NCBI GenBank assembly: GCA_910591455.2
Contig: OU342812.1
Span: 3,297,732 to 3,361,731, forward strand
DNA: 64,000 bases
From: Pholis gunnellus
Taxonomy: Eukaryota; Chordata; Actinopteri; Perciformes; Pholidae
Direction of reading: 5' to 3'
In this document: piece by piece, positions 1 through 42,044 of the stretch
Layout of the letters: each line of letters opens with the position of its first letter
How positions within the stretch are numbered: the stretch's first letter is position 1
Notes under the pieces: generated by a model
Database searches by the model: none
What the model was told of the DNA's origin: nothing
What the model saw: the letters and a program-made list of their open reading frames with translations, nothing else
Program-made: the position numbers and the translations under genes

Positions 1-751
1 TTCCTCTAAAGAAAAAGAACTCCAGTACCCAAGGCATCTTATCTTTAATAAACACATTAATTATGTAATAGCAGAACTGTACATTCACAGGAATTCATTC
101 AAAGGCCCCGGTTCTGCACCAGAACAGACTGGATTGGATTGAATTGAATGAGAAGCAAACACCCCGGTGAATATGGAAAGAGAGAATATATTTGGAAAAT
201 ACATACACACAAAAAACTGCGGAACAACAAAAACAACAACATTTCTGGGTGGATGTTGTTCGTGTCTCTGCAAGCTGATCCGCGAGGCCTTGAGACTTCT
301 CGTGGCCGCCCTGTTCGGCTGCAGTGAAATGTCAGATGCATTAGTGGGATTCTCGCTTTACAACTTCAAGGAGAACCGTCTAGCGGACTAATGCAATATG
401 GCTACCCATTACCCCAAGCTGAGACTGGAGTGATGGTCAGCCCGTATTGATCTCTTCTGGGGTTTTCTTTTTTTTTTCCCTATTGTCTCTCTCCCTGCTA
501 AGCCACTGTTCCCATTGTGCGCCTTCATCCTGGCTCCAGGTGAAGCTGGCAGAGATACATCTTGTTTGTATTTTTGTTCTGTGTCTGTCTGGACTCAGGC
601 CAGAGCGATGGAGTTCAGTGTTCGCATTTGATGAAAGAGACTCGCATTTGAGGGAAAAACCTCCCACAAAGTATCACTGTGGAATTGATTGCAGCTAAGT
701 TGCCAACACGCTGCGTTCTTAGATCTAGTCTGAGCTGTGTGTGTGGTGTGT

Positions 752-782
<31 letters not shown>

Positions 783-1756
783 GGGGATAAAAGATCTGCC
801 GGTTAAGAATAGCACCATTATTTAGCAGCAGGAGAGGACCGGGGAGGATGTGTGATGCATCTGCAAACACGATAAAATAGACCACGATACTTCTGCGTGA
901 CCTTTTCGACATTGCCAAGTCCCAGACCGGCAGTGGAAGGGCACACAGATGTGGAATATGAATGTCAAATGCATGTCAGCCCATTTTGATGTGCTCCCAC
1001 GTGTTGAGGCGTGGAGGTTTGAGATAGCGGGTTTGCCTTTTGACAGGCGGGGTGATAAATATAATCATGGCTCCCCTGGAGGTTCGGGCCTGGAGGGTGT
1101 TCAGCAGGCGGGCGGGGGGTCGAATCCATCAAGGACCTTCTAATTTAAAAGGTTTTGTATTTCACTAAGCAAAATGGCAAAGCTGGATTCCTCGCCCTGG
1201 AGTGCAGTTTCAGAACCGAGGGCATTGAGGATGAATAATTGAAGCAGTTAATGCAGTGCATGACCTATGGCACTCTGAGAGATAAGCGGGGAACTTCCAA
1301 GGGCCTGATGAATTTAGCTATCGTGATCATTTAATTATCATTTAGCTGTCTTTGATATATGAATCAAATGTGGGGCAGAGGGGAAGAGTTCACGGTGCAT
1401 GTAGTTTGGATATTATGTTGTAGGATCATAGATAAAGGAACAAAGTGCAGCTAAGATGTGTCACAAACTAATGGATTTAGATTTAAGATGAACTTTCTCT
1501 GTATCCTCCTCACTAGCTGTGAGGCTTAGCTTGAAACGACCTAGTTTACTTCTTGTCTGGATATGTTCGGACACTTAAGATAATCGCATTATTTCAGACG
1601 GCCTCTCCCAGAAAACATTCATAGTGTTGCTCTCAGTTGTTCACAACAAAACAACAACAACAACAAAAAGACAGCTTAGCCATTGGAGAAGTGCGTGTTA
1701 ATGTTCCAAAGCTGTTCGACCATCCGACAAGCAGTTCTGATGACGTTTACCGGCGT

Positions 1757-2028
1757 CTTAAAGGTGCAGTGTGTAGGATTTGGCGCCACCTAGCGGTGAG
1801 GCGGCAGATCGCAATTAACTGAAACTTCTCCCGTTTATTGTTAAGATATTCAATCAAACTATCTTCATTTGATTTGACAGTCAGTGTTTTACAAATGCTA
1901 CAAACGTAGCGAAAACACAACTATTCTTATTTTCAGGTGATTATACGCAAAAGAAAACGTACTGATTAACATATATTTTGCATCTCTGCCAATAGATCCC
2001 CCTACATGACGCACACTGTTGCTTTAAG
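1757..2028. mobile_element. MITE-like element with short inverted ends
   Basis: The left end reads cttaaaggtgcagtgtgt and the right end, read on the other strand, cttaaagcaacagtgtgc: 14 of 18 positions match. The 272-bp body has no coding capacity and includes ggcgccacctagcggtgagg, a motif I know from a very common teleost non-autonomous repeat. Superfamily not determined. Confidence 0.65.
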
Positions 2029-4191
2029 TGACATTCAGGAGGTACATCATTGCTATACAATCCTTTTTCTTGGCTAAGACCATGACAGGTTGGAGAAAAA
2101 TGCTCTCTTTTTCCCAGAGCCTGACATTTAACTGTCTCACACATCACACATCTCCAGCCGAGACGGACACGCAGCTCTTCTTTAAACCCTCCCTTTGAGT
2201 CAAGGACTCTTTTTCAAGTCCAAACACTGCCTTCCAGTGACAGGTGAGGGCGTTCCGACCCGTGGCACAGCACTCTGGAAGTACAGATACGACACTTGCG
2301 TTTCCATCATGCCTGCCTACCTGACTAACTGACCGTCTGACTGACTGACAGATGAGGTATTCTGCAGGCTCTCAATAATTTAGCCTGGCGCTGTACAGCC
2401 GCTGGTCGGCAGCCTTTGGGGCATTCTTAAGGCCGCAGCGTGTTGGTTTCTCTGCTCTTGTCTCTCTTAAAGATGGGATCTGCTTGAAATGCTTCTTATG
2501 TCCATCAGTGGCTCCTGCGGTCTATGTCTATACTACTCTGTGTTGACTGTTGTGACCTATGATATGTCTCTTTTCAGAGCTGTTTTTTACCATTATAACT
2601 CTTCACACGAGTCTGCAGGGTTTGTTTTTTTGTCATAATGAATATAATGTATTTTCATGAGGCTTAAGTTCCCTCTCTGGATTTAATGAGTGTTTGTACC
2701 TGCAGACATAAAAAACCCTGGAACTGAAAGGCGCCGCTAATACGGCAGAATCAGATATTTTACAGCGCTAGATTTTCCTAAAACAGAAACCTAGAAGTGC
2801 AGTGTCAAACTGAGGCTTTCGAGCTAAAAATCAGCTGAAACGCAGCTTTTGTGTCGTCCCTTGGAGACTTACAACGCCGGCTGCTCGGCAACAAATGATA
2901 CCAAGCGTGTTACACTTTATAACGGGATACCACAAAACCCTTAAGCAACAGCTCGGCCATTTGTCGGATCTCCATTTTTATGTTTTGTCCACTTAGGGAG
3001 GATAACAGCAGCCACCCCAGAGGTTTTCTTTTTTTTTGCAAATGCAAAATGTTTTCTCTCTCGCAGCGAGAAATATCCCTCGTTCCGTCTGCTGATACTT
3101 GAAAAATAAATAAAATAGTTGCGAGGAGATTCAGCACTTGTCATTTTTCTATCTTCTGTCTTTTTGAAATGCCACAATAAACCGTGACTGGAGATATGTG
3201 ATCTGCCAGCTAAGAGCTGTTTCTATCAAAGTAATGAGCCTGAGGAGACCGGCAATTAGGAGATTCCTTCCATTGCTCCGTCTACTCGGGGAAACTCAAA
3301 CTGAAAGGTTATTGGGTAGGCTATTAAAAAGGCTTGAGTGGGAGAAATTTTAATTGGTTTTGAGTAGAGCTTTGCTGTTGACTCAGGACGCAGGCTGCTG
3401 CATCAAATCTAGGCCTACAGTAGCTCTCGCACAGGTGATCACATTATCTGTTTATCCAAAGCGCCTCAAAGGTTATCTTGTCCTCCGCACCTGTAATTAC
3501 CACACCAGAGCGCAGCAAAACTCTTTTCATTATTCATTTTTTTTTTTTTTTAATGAAAGATATAATTCTGCTTCGCCGCTCGATAATAAGCTGCTGAATA
3601 TAACCCCAGAAGACAACAATATCCAGCAAACGGCTAAAAGCCAATTGTGATAATATACTGTGCCGAATATGTAGCAACTATTTAGCAACTCACGGAAGCA
3701 ATCAGTACCCTTCCTCCTGCACAAACTCATTAGCGGTCACCTGTCTGAGAATGATTTATTGTCAGTATTAATATCCTCTTTGTTTGTTGGTGCCCGGCTG
3801 TGCTATCTGATTGGTTCAGGGTCCAACAAGACATGCTTGATAATGACTTTAAATGGAAAAGTCAATGGCGAGCTGCTGGATTCGCTCAAATCCATAATGT
3901 GAAATCTGTCGCTTTACGACCCCCCGTCGGTGTGGACTGTTGGATTTCTTTACAGCAGATATGTTTATGACTGTGAAATGAGTTTGCTGCTCAGTCTGCA
4001 GGCGCAGTTTGAGCGTCGCATCGCATCGCACGCCGCTGTGGCTTTCAGATCGCCGCCTCAATGTAAATGCGCGACACTGTAAGAATCGTCAATGAGAGTC
4101 TTATAGCAAGCATGACGTCACCATCAAAATCTCACTATTGTGTTCAGATTTTTTCCCATTTCCATATGGGTGAGATTTCCATAACCCCAGG

Positions 4192-4195
<4 letters not shown>

Positions 4196-4284
<89 letters not shown>
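4196..4284. repeat. (GT)n microsatellite beside a grm7 exon
   Basis: About 44 uninterrupted GT dinucleotides ending 81 bp before the acceptor of the first grm7 exon in the window. Confidence 0.97.
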
Positions 4285-4286
<2 letters not shown>

Positions 4287-4365
4287 ATCTGTGTGTGAGA
4301 GTGAGTGAATGGGCGAGATCCTCCCAGAGGCCTCACCGTTTCTCACCCGTCTCCCATTAATAAAG

Positions 4366-32314
<27,949 letters not shown>

Positions 32315-33386
32315 TCTGCTTGAAAAAAGAAGAAAAAAAAAAAGAATGCTTTTTGTCCTTTCATCTGTGATTTTGAAGAAGAAGAAGAAGAAGAAGAAAA
32401 AAAAAGAGAGGAGGGAGGGGATCTCTGGAGGACCAGAGAGCGAGCGCAGGCGTCGCAGCACCACCTGCAGTACCTATGCACTCCAGGATAGCATCCGACC
32501 TTCATCCAGACACGTGGAGTCCTGACGGAGACGAGCGGCTGTGGGCCTCAGTAACCGAACTGTAGGTTTTAAACTTGTCGTGGCCCCCCACCCCCCTCCT
32601 CCTCCTCCCCCGTTTCTCTGACAGAGAACAACTTGCCTGCTAAAAGGGGTCACTGTGAACGAGGACAAACCACGGGGGAAAAAGAAAAACACACAAAAAA
32701 AAAAAGGGACAGTGGATCTGCTTTCAAGATAATTTCTTTTAAAATGTCATTAAAGCCATATTCTCTTGGGGTTCCCATTATCCGACTTCTGTTTTGTATT
32801 GTTTAAGTGATTTCTCTTCTGTGCCTCTTCTTCTTGCAGTTGATTTAATTACCTTGAACAGCAAGCGCTGCCACATCCAGTACTCTGTGTTACTGAAATC
32901 AGCTCGAATCGGTCCCAGATGATTGTTATGTTAGAGTGATGGGCGTTGTAAGTATATATATTTTTTTGTAAATATTCGAGAGTATTTTTCATGTTTGGAG
33001 TACAACGATATAGATATCCAGTCTTTGGATGGTAATGAGAAGCACCACAAAGTGTTCACTTTGCATGTGTCTGTTCTATTTGATGTAAACAAGAAAAAAA
33101 ACTAAGAAAAAAAAAGAGAAATAAATTCTGAAAGTGATAATAATCTTCAGCACCCTTCTGCCGTTTGTTTTTCTTTACCAGAGCTGAACTTCATGAGATG
33201 ACAGAATATGGCTTTAATCTGTTGTTGCCCCCCCCCCCCCCCCCCCCTTCTGTATCTGCACGCATGTTTGTTTTATATAGTTTGGTACTGGGTATATTAT
33301 GCCTAATCATGGTGTGGGAAGCATTAATACCAGAGCAATCATGCAAGTATGTTGTGATGTCTGTCAAATTATGAACATGTAATAAA
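32315..33386 (+). other. grm7: grm7 3' UTR with candidate polyadenylation signals
   Basis: Sequence after the stop, rich in A runs and a GAA repeat near 32,375-32,400. Candidate poly(A) signals: ATTAAA at 32749-32754, AATAAA at 33120-33125 and AATAAA at 33381-33386. No coding signal is seen. Which signal is used cannot be told from sequence. Confidence 0.55.
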
Positions 33387-33657
33387 AATCATTTTGTTAT
33401 CTTTTTATACAACTAAAGCAGACGGCAGATCAGAGTTCTTTCTGTGCGTGCGAGTCGGCGTGTTTTCAAACCGCTGCGTGAATAAGAAACGATTAATCAG
33501 AGCGTTTGTTTCACAGGTTCAATGTGAACCCGTCGGAAATGTCGTGTGCTGGTTTTCTTGCCGCCTCACCCCTCACTGAGCAGCGCTGTCATGCAGAGGA
33601 GATGAGAGAGAGGACGTCCACTGTTCGACTCCCTTTTACTCACCCTTTGCTCTTTCA

Positions 33658-33696
<39 letters not shown>

Positions 33697-33954
33697 GTCT
33701 CACCACCAATCCCCCACATGAATAATATAACACGTCAGATCAATTTGTCCTGATGGCCGGGGCCTTTACGATCTAACCGCTCTTTATTTCTGGGCCTGCC
33801 TGCGAGCATAATGTTATTATATTCCATATTGATTATGATATAAAAAACATGAATAGGCCACGCATGAGAGACTTCTGTTTCTTCTCCCTCTAGGCTGCTA
33901 CATCGGCGAATGATAGATGGCCGAGAGATGCTGATTCCTCTTTTTTTGTTGTTG

Positions 33955-33985
<31 letters not shown>

Positions 33986-34681
33986 AGACAAAGACACAGA
34001 CACAGACAGTGGGAAAGAATGGGGATGAGCTTCTTACCCACACAGGTTTTTTCTTTCAGTTGTTTCTCTTTCCGTTTGTCTGGCTTCTCTCTCGGCTCCT
34101 GTGGGACCAGATGGTCTTTACTTCTCATACACACAGTCTGTCATTTTCTGTTGCACTCAGCCAAGAAAAATCCCACTTTATGCCCAATTAAGACTAGCCT
34201 CTCCCCCCAGCAAATTAATTGCCTGTGTCGGTGTCTGTGTGTGCGAGTAATCAGTAGGTGATGTTCGGGGTTTAGATTTGCAGCTCAGCAAAAAAAAAAA
34301 AGAAGAAACTGTAGTATTCTGGATGTTCATATGAGAGATGGGACCTTTTGATATGCAGGAAATATAAATACAAGCAAGGTATTATTCAGGAATGTTTTTT
34401 TTTAAACCCACCTAAGACAAGTGTGACGAATGGTTCACACCGAACTCTCGGGGCTCCCGTACGTGAGGCCCCACCTGCTCAGTATGCACCTGTTCTGTAG
34501 GCAGCAGTTTCCTGGGACAAACATCAAAGGGAGGAAACTAATCATGGTGGACTTGAGAGCAAGGCAACCTCCACCAGGAGGACTTGGATCTCTCTTAACT
34601 CCCAAGGACTGTCGATCGCAGATCATCACGAGCGGAACATTTGAAGCTGAACAACAGATTTGATAGACTTTTTAAAAAGGC

Positions 34682-34990
34682 TCTTAAAGGCACAGCTCAC
34701 CCCAAAATCTAAATACGTGTCCTCTTATGTATCAGTTTAGATAGTTTTTTCGTTGCATATAGTTTTGGAGATATGGGGCGTAGAGAGTCTTCTTTATCTC
34801 CAGTATAGGAACTATAGTTGAAGGAAAATAGAAACTGCTCACAACAGATGCTGTGGATCATCTTGAGCGACCGGGTCGTGATTTCTGGAAAGACACATTT
34901 GCTGTTTTTCAAATGCATGTTTTTTTGGCGCCACAAGCCGAGCGCCATCTTGTCCCATTCTGTTTGGAGAGAAGGCCGACATGTCTACAG
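34682..34990 (+). mobile_element. Dispersed non-autonomous repeat
   Basis: Begins cttaaaggcacagctcaccc and includes gttttggagatatggggcgt, aaactgctcacaacagatgc and a gacc..tcgtgatttctgga segment. I know this arrangement as a frequent percomorph repeat. No ORF of its own is credible. The right boundary is not defined; similar sequence may continue to about 35,230. Confidence 0.55.
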
Positions 34991-35926
34991 TCCAAAACCA
35001 GGCAAACGCGCACAAGAAATAGTCTCGATCGATAAACAGCACTGCCGTCCCTTCATGAGCGGTTCTGGTTCTCGAGCTGTCAGCAGCGTCTGCGTGAAAA
35101 ATGCACATTTCGGGGTGCGACCTCAAGTAGACGTGCGCCACGTTGAGGCTTTCTTCTGTCTCAAGGTTTACTTCGGTCCGGCTCCGCCTTCTCTTTTTTT
35201 TGTTGAAGAAAGCCTTTCCTTATCTTGTCAGAACTCCTGATGCGCTCTTTCACAGACAATTTACTTCATCTGTTTCATGGCGCTCCTGGGCCCCGGGCTC
35301 TCCTATCTTTCCATAAATGTCCAATTATCCAACTCCAGCCAGAGTGAAACCTTATCTGCTTCCCGTCAGTGACCAACTGAGGCCTGATATAACATGGGGT
35401 GGATGGAGACACTCTCTGTACCCCTCCCCCCCCTCATGACTCCTTATGATGCGTTTTGTTTGCTGGCATCGTTCTTTCTTCTTCTGTGCGCCCGACTCTG
35501 AGGAAACCAGGCCAGTTGCTGTTGCCAGCACACAGAGAGACACTTAGATGTCATAATTAGTGGTACAGTAAGATAGCCATTGGTGAGACATGAATCATAA
35601 CATCCACTTCTCCTCGTTGGCACTAATTACCGTCTAAAGGACGATCAGGAGTGCATTTTCTCTGCTCTGCGGCAGAGATGTGTTTGTTTTGTCTACGAAC
35701 GATCCAAGAAAAGGATGCCCCTACGTGAATGAGTTAGTGTGAGGTCACCAGTGGATCTATAGACCTTTACTCCTCGCTGTGCTTCGGCTGCACATTGAGT
35801 GTGTCTGCCACAGCGTTATTGCATTTTTAATCAGCGGAAGAGACCAGGCATCATTCTCATCACATTAGTGTCTCCTGGTATTTATTTCTCTCTCTCTCTC
35901 TCTCGCTCTCTCTCTCCATTTTTTGT

Positions 35927-35962
<36 letters not shown>

Positions 35963-38900
35963 CTGGGTGGAGAGAATCCATTTGAAATGTGCTCATGTGA
36001 CACTCGTTAGAGATATGGGTTCTGACAGTGCACAATTAGCTCAGTCACCTCCTTTATCTTCACTCATCTCTGGCTGGGGGATTTAGTATGTGTTGCCTCC
36101 GCTGTAATAACCGTCATACCTCTCTCCACCGTCTCCCCTCTCTCTGTCTTCCCATCCCATCTCTTCCACATCCAAACTTCTAATCCCCCCCCCCTCCTCA
36201 CCCTCATGATTATTTGAAACTGACACATCTGACTTCATGGATTTGCCGTGTTATTATGACGGCTGACTGAGACGAAAGCTCTTCCACATTCCCAGCTGAG
36301 TAGGTGCACTAATCTGATGCTTCCCCCCCAAATTCCCCTGTTGGGGAAAAAATATATAAAAATGCATTCATGGATAAAAGAAGTATGCATCTGGTGAATA
36401 ATGTTGCACACTTGTTACACTTCAGGCTGCGTGAAAGATGCACCTCCCTTGTATGAAATAAAGCAGTCACATTTCTAGCGTTTGAATCACAGCTCAGGTT
36501 CACGGCACAAACGAGAGCCAGCAGCATTTAAAGCAAGACAGATGATCCGCGGCTCCACCAGGAGTTGACAGAGATAAGTGCTGGCTGTGCTGTGAAATGT
36601 AACTAGAAAGCTAAGCCCCTTGATTTCAAGGAGCGCAGCATAAACAATGCGCTTCCACATCCCACACAGATCACTGTAATTTCAAAGAAAAGCCTCGAGA
36701 GAAAAAAAACAACAAAATGCTGAAATGGAAATGAATGTTTGAGGAAGAGTGATGGAGATCCACACCAAACAAAGAGGAAACCGGTACTGAGAACTTGTTG
36801 ATAGTAACAGCCGCCTTGTGTTACGCTTTTTATTTAGTCCTTCTGCTTTAAAACTGATCCTAAATCAGGCTCATAAACCCTCAACGTGGATCCACCTTCA
36901 AAAGCTCAAAAGCTATATGAGTTTAGCTTCGGGCATTGTGCAGGAAGTGTGCAGTTTAAATAATCATAAATCAATTCAAAGTGTGAGTTATGGTTCTTTG
37001 CCGCGCAAACTACATCGCTGAGGATTGTGTGTGTCATTTTTCAGCGTTGGAGCACTCTCCGTTTGATTAAACTCCACCCAAAGGCTGCATCAATTATGTA
37101 TCTCCACAATGGAGTTAATGGACTGCAATAACAGTTGAAGATGACTTGACTAAATTTCCACATGACATGGCAGCAAGACTCTCACGATGTTGCTCCTCCT
37201 GAGCAGCTTGTCTGAAATGATGAAAGAGCGGGTCTGCTTCCACAATATTAAATAAAATCACATTTTCTCGAGTTACCCTGTTAATCTGCAAAACATTATG
37301 CCCTCTGACAGATCTTCATCCTGCAGGAGACAATGCAGCACACATGTCCTGCACACACACACAGAGTGTGCCTGTTGTGTGTGCAGGTGTGCGTGTGCAC
37401 TGAATGCATACATGTGTGAATGTCTCAGCTCAGCTTGCAATCCGTCCACCTTGTGATTCAGCGTCCATGACTCTGGTCTCTGGGGCCCGGGTCTCATGAG
37501 TGGACCCTCGCGGAGAACAGAAGGGGCCCCCGACTGCACAGTCGCTGACCCATCTGGTCAGCAGGCCAGCGGGATGGCATGCAAGATACAGAGATCAAAA
37601 AAGCCCCGTGCAAAAAAAAAAAAAAACACATCCTGCAGATCACCCCGGTGCCAGTAAAAAGGTAGAAATGGTGCACAGCAGCCACATACTGAGCAGCCCT
37701 CATGCTTTATTTTCAGATGTTGTGTTGTGTGGTTTGAACTGCACATAATGACAAGAGGGCAAAGAGTTTTCCAGCTACATGCACACCGCCGAGAGGAACA
37801 TGCTTCATGAGGTGACAGTGATCCTGCTGCTGCGTCGTGCGCAGAGCTTTGGTTCTACGGAGGAGAAGGTGGTGGTGACCTCAGTGCTGCTGTGATCTCC
37901 TCCACACTCACATGCACTGCCATGTAAATGTTCCTAATCACCTCTCTCTCTCTCATACACACACACAAGTGTGTGCCGCTGCCCTCGACCCCCTGCAGCA
38001 AAGCCTTAACGTGCTGCTCACACACCATTAACGCCGGTGCGAGCAGCCAGCACAAGGCAGCATCTCTCATGTTTTAAAAAAATGTAAAAAGTCAGAAACT
38101 TCTCGGCCTCGTCATGCCTCTGAAAATCCACCATCCATCCATTTTATTTTTTTCCTTTTCCAATCCCAGCTCTGGAATGGATCTAATTTGCGAGATAAGA
38201 AGCGAAAATGCAATTAGTCAACACTTTCTAAATCTGTGACTGAATTATGGAGTCTCACAGTTGTTATGAATTATCTTGCGTTCCAATTATGAGCGTGACT
38301 CAAGAGAGAGAGAGAGTGGACACATTTTTTATTATCGGGGGAATTCGCTGAGGATCCCTTTCTTTGCTGATGCACTGTTAAATAAATAGCTTCAGTGATA
38401 CACTCACTGAGTCACATGTGGCTTCTTTTTTTGTGTTAACTTCGAAGGTAATGAGTTTAAATAAAGTCAAGTATCTTATAATAAGATCTTGCCTCCTATA
38501 CACACAGCATCTGATAAATGATAATTGCAGATTGGTATTTGGTTCACCACGGCTTAGGGCTACTTGTTATTTATCTTCAGAGTGCAATGTGATTTCATGC
38601 AAAGGTTATCAATCAGTACCTTTGCACTGTTGGTGTGATGCTACTGCCATCTGCTGATGATTCTGCAGAGATCTGCATCTTCCTCCTCTGTTTTCCTGCC
38701 GCCTCAGAGCCTTCTGTGTTCTCACTGCGCCGCCTCACAATATAATATCTGTCCAGCCGGTACCGACAGATCACAGACTGTACTTGTGAATAGACTTCCT
38801 GTTCAGAGCTCGGGGCAAGCAGCAGCCTTTTTACAAAGCATTCAGATGAACTTACTTTGTTCTGTCACACGATGGCGCTGCGGTCATTGTGTGAGGAAGG

Positions 38901-39241
38901 AAGCGGCGCAGCCTGCAGAGGATCTTCATCATTTCCAGTTGCTGCATGAGAATATGAACATTGCATGAGCTTGTTTCATCACCTTGGACGACAATGCATT
39001 GAAATATTTTGAATTTCTTGGATACAAAGCTAAATTTAAACCCAAATGACCTAAAGGGGATCAGCATGTTGCGCTATGGTTGTTGTTCTAAATGGTTATA
39101 TGAAGAATCTACCACACAGCTAAACTGTTTTATGTAATCCAACGTGCATTAAATCACATTGAATCTCACCTCTCCGATGACACGTTAGTCTAACTTTAAA
39201 TCCTCTGCTGAAAAAACTGCTGAAAAAAAGCTAATTAGCAG

Positions 39242-40131
39242 TTAAAGGGGAACTTACATTAAGAATACTAACTTTTCACGTCTAAAAGAGGAACATAAGT
39301 CAACATGAGCTCCTCTCACTCACACAGAGCCAGAAAGTCTCAAACTCGTGACATCATGAAGAGTAAAGACGGTGAACAGGAGACTGATTTTGTGTTTTGT
39401 TTTAGTTTTTTTACCTAAATGTTGGAACGAGTCCTTAAACCCAGAAATGAGTCTTTTTTGCACGTCTTGAAGTCTGTTTGTTGAATGTTTTGGTCGGACG
39501 CCTGAAATAAGGTTTGTGTTTAACACAAGCGGAAGAGATTTTAAAGCTTTCGTTCTACTAAACAGAATGTTTCTGTAAATACTCCACTGGTGGATTTAGA
39601 AGCTTTTAATGTGTCTCAAGTGTCTAAATGAGACGACTAGACGCCTTCACAGCCTCGTTGTTCGTACTGTGTTCGTCATGTGACGGTGTGTCGTTCCTTC
39701 ATAGTCTAACTTTAGCTTTTTACTTTTGAAGATTGTATTCACGCCTAAACAAATCATAAAAGTGGTGTTCGTCTGTGAATATTATATTGCTGAACAAAAC
39801 GTGTAAATATCATAAAGTTGTTTAGTTTATTTTCTGAAGTAATCCAAAAACCAATGGACAGGTTTGATTGGGTTTTTGTCGAGGGAGCATGTGCGACGCT
39901 AACTTCCTGTTGGACTACAACAACACGTCATCGCTGCAGCTCTCTGTTCTGTTGCAGCACAATCCAAATGATTTGTCTCTCGCCATTGGAACTGCTCATG
40001 TGACTTTATTTTGGAAAAGGTACAGTAGTCAGGTTTTATATTTGATGACGTCACAAGTTTTTAGGACTTGGAAGAGAGTTGTTTATGTTTATAGAACATG
40101 AATTCTGAAAATGGGCGTAGTTCCCCTTTAA
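39242..40131. mobile_element. Non-autonomous DNA-transposon-like element with 12-bp perfect TIRs
   Basis: Left end ttaaaggggaac (39242-39253) is the exact reverse complement of the right end gttccccttt-aa (40120-40131). The 890-bp interior has no credible ORF. Flanks attagcag and attagagt are similar, which could be a decayed 8-bp target duplication, but this is weak. Superfamily not determined. Confidence 0.55.
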
Positions 40132-41579
40132 ATTAGAGTTGTTAGCTATAGCTTCCTTAATTTAATGAAAAATAGATATAATAATTAGAGAAAACATTTT
40201 TTTTTAACAAATATTTCCTGAAACAAAGACTAATGAGTTTTGCTTGATTTCCGTTCACGTGTAACGTTAACCGGACGGCTAAAGCTGAGATGCTACTGAA
40301 GCGAGTCAGTATTTGGACAACAATTCAAATGTGGATATTTTGAATGTACTTGTTCCACCACCACCACCCACGGTTCCCTCCTTTGGCTTAACACGTGTTA
40401 TTACCAGAACCACAAATACCAACACATTCTTTGCTCAAAGTGTCATATTTGAAGTGTTTGCTCTTGTAAACATGTCACGTTTGTCCACACAAAGTAGAAT
40501 GGGTGTCGGACCTGCATGGCTGCTGCTAAGGAACATAAAAAATGAAGCTTAGCTTTCATTACATTTCTATTATTGTCGACGTAGGATGAAGCCCGTAAAG
40601 ATCCTGATATACTGCAGGAGCACCTTCTTTACGATCCAATATATGGTATACAATGCAAAGCATTTGATATGGATTGTAGATAGTAAAATATAATACGTGC
40701 TATACTCCTTGCTTCCCTGACAATCACCCCTCATCATTATGGCCTTTTCTTTTTATCATTGTGCTTTCAGCCTAATGGGAAACAGAGTGCCACGTTTGTT
40801 GGGCGGTGGGCCTCTAATGACGCCTATTACCGAGGTTGTCCATCTCGTCTGGTGCTGCCCACCGTCCTTTCTGCTGTTTCCACTGCGAGCGGATCGCCTT
40901 ACCGGTTCCTCCAGCACTCGGGTGCAAACAACAGCTGATTGCTTTTATTTAATCAAGAGAAAAGTTTGTGTCAATAGAAATAATTACCCTCTTGTTTGCA
41001 GTGAGAGCTGCAGGCCTAATCATAATTTGTTTTGACCCCGGGAATTACAAACACGCTTTCAAAACACCCGTTTTGATTAGTTTCTGAAATAAGAACGATA
41101 CGGCAGGTGTTTTATAAACACTCACCGTGCATATGTAGAAACCTCTAAAGCAATTTCAAGCCTCTAAAGCAAAGCATTTTGTACACCTCTGTGTTCTGCA
41201 TATACTCTTATTTCAGAAATGAAAAGTTGGGAAACAGATGAGACTGGTGCAAAGCGTCCACAAACAGCAGGTTGTTTTTGCAGCAGCACCTCACACATGT
41301 CAACAACAACAACTGAAGGGTCAGTTCTTCCTATAGGACTTCACCAGGTTATACATTTTTCATCACATACATTAACTTTCACTCCCAATGTATTATTAAT
41401 GAGGCCGGTGGGGAGGCTGATGAAGTGAGGGATTGGCAGCGCATAAAACAACCTCAGCTCCACGATGTGATCCGCACTCATTACTGGCTGCTGCTATCGA
41501 TCGGCTCCATTTGTAGATTCAAACTACTCGGCTGCTGTTGTAGCAGTTGGCCTGAGAACACTGCAGTAGGTTGTGTACT

Positions 41580-41987
41580 TCTTATACTATGACTTTCTAA
41601 AGGCACACTATTGGATGACTTTCTTGTGGCATTCCATACTATGACTTTGTATGAAAAAATATATATTTTATAACAAACTATACTTTGACATTTTAGGACG
41701 TGCTATCATACAACTTTTTATGACATACAATAATATGACTCTGTATGACAATATACAGGGACCTTTTCATGACTTTAAAGACTGTAGTATGACTTTTTTT
41801 AACTTTCATTCTATATCATACTATGACTTTTTACAACATACTATCCTATACTATAATAATATTTTTATAATATACTCTGATATGACAAGCCATAACGACT
41901 TTTTTATGATATTTTTTTTTTTTAGTCATACTTTTCATGAGTTTTTCCGACATGCTGTACCATGATTTTTTTTATAACAGTATACAT
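41580..41987. repeat. Degenerate AT-rich satellite, left block
   Basis: Imperfect repeats of words such as atactatgactttttatgac and ccgacatgctgtac. The same words recur at 49,749-49,835, 50,893-51,150, 51,589-51,640 and 52,150-52,860, so these blocks look like one array split by insertions. Confidence 0.75.
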
Positions 41988-42044
41988 AGCATGTCGAAAA
42001 AGTAATTGGAAATTATTATTTTTTTAAAGTTTAAAAAATAATAA

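Larger units (their letters stand above)
1..4365 (+). other. grm7: grm7 intron (upstream of the first exon in the window)
   Basis: No coding exon with mGluR similarity is found. It holds a GT tract plus G run (737-786), a MITE-like element (1757-2028) and a long GT microsatellite (4196-4284). Otherwise unremarkable AT-rich intron. Confidence 0.6.
33387..41580. other. Intergenic stretch after grm7
   Basis: No exon-like coding sequence recognised. Contents: (CT)n at 33,660-33,695, (GT)n at 33,955-33,981, a dispersed repeat from about 34,682, a G run of about 34 at 35,929-35,962, and a TIR element at 39,242-40,131. Remaining DNA is AT-rich with no clear signal. Confidence 0.55.

Noticed and set aside
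34818..35240. 140-residue plus-strand open frame
   Set aside because: It lies largely in a dispersed repeat and shows no protein family features.
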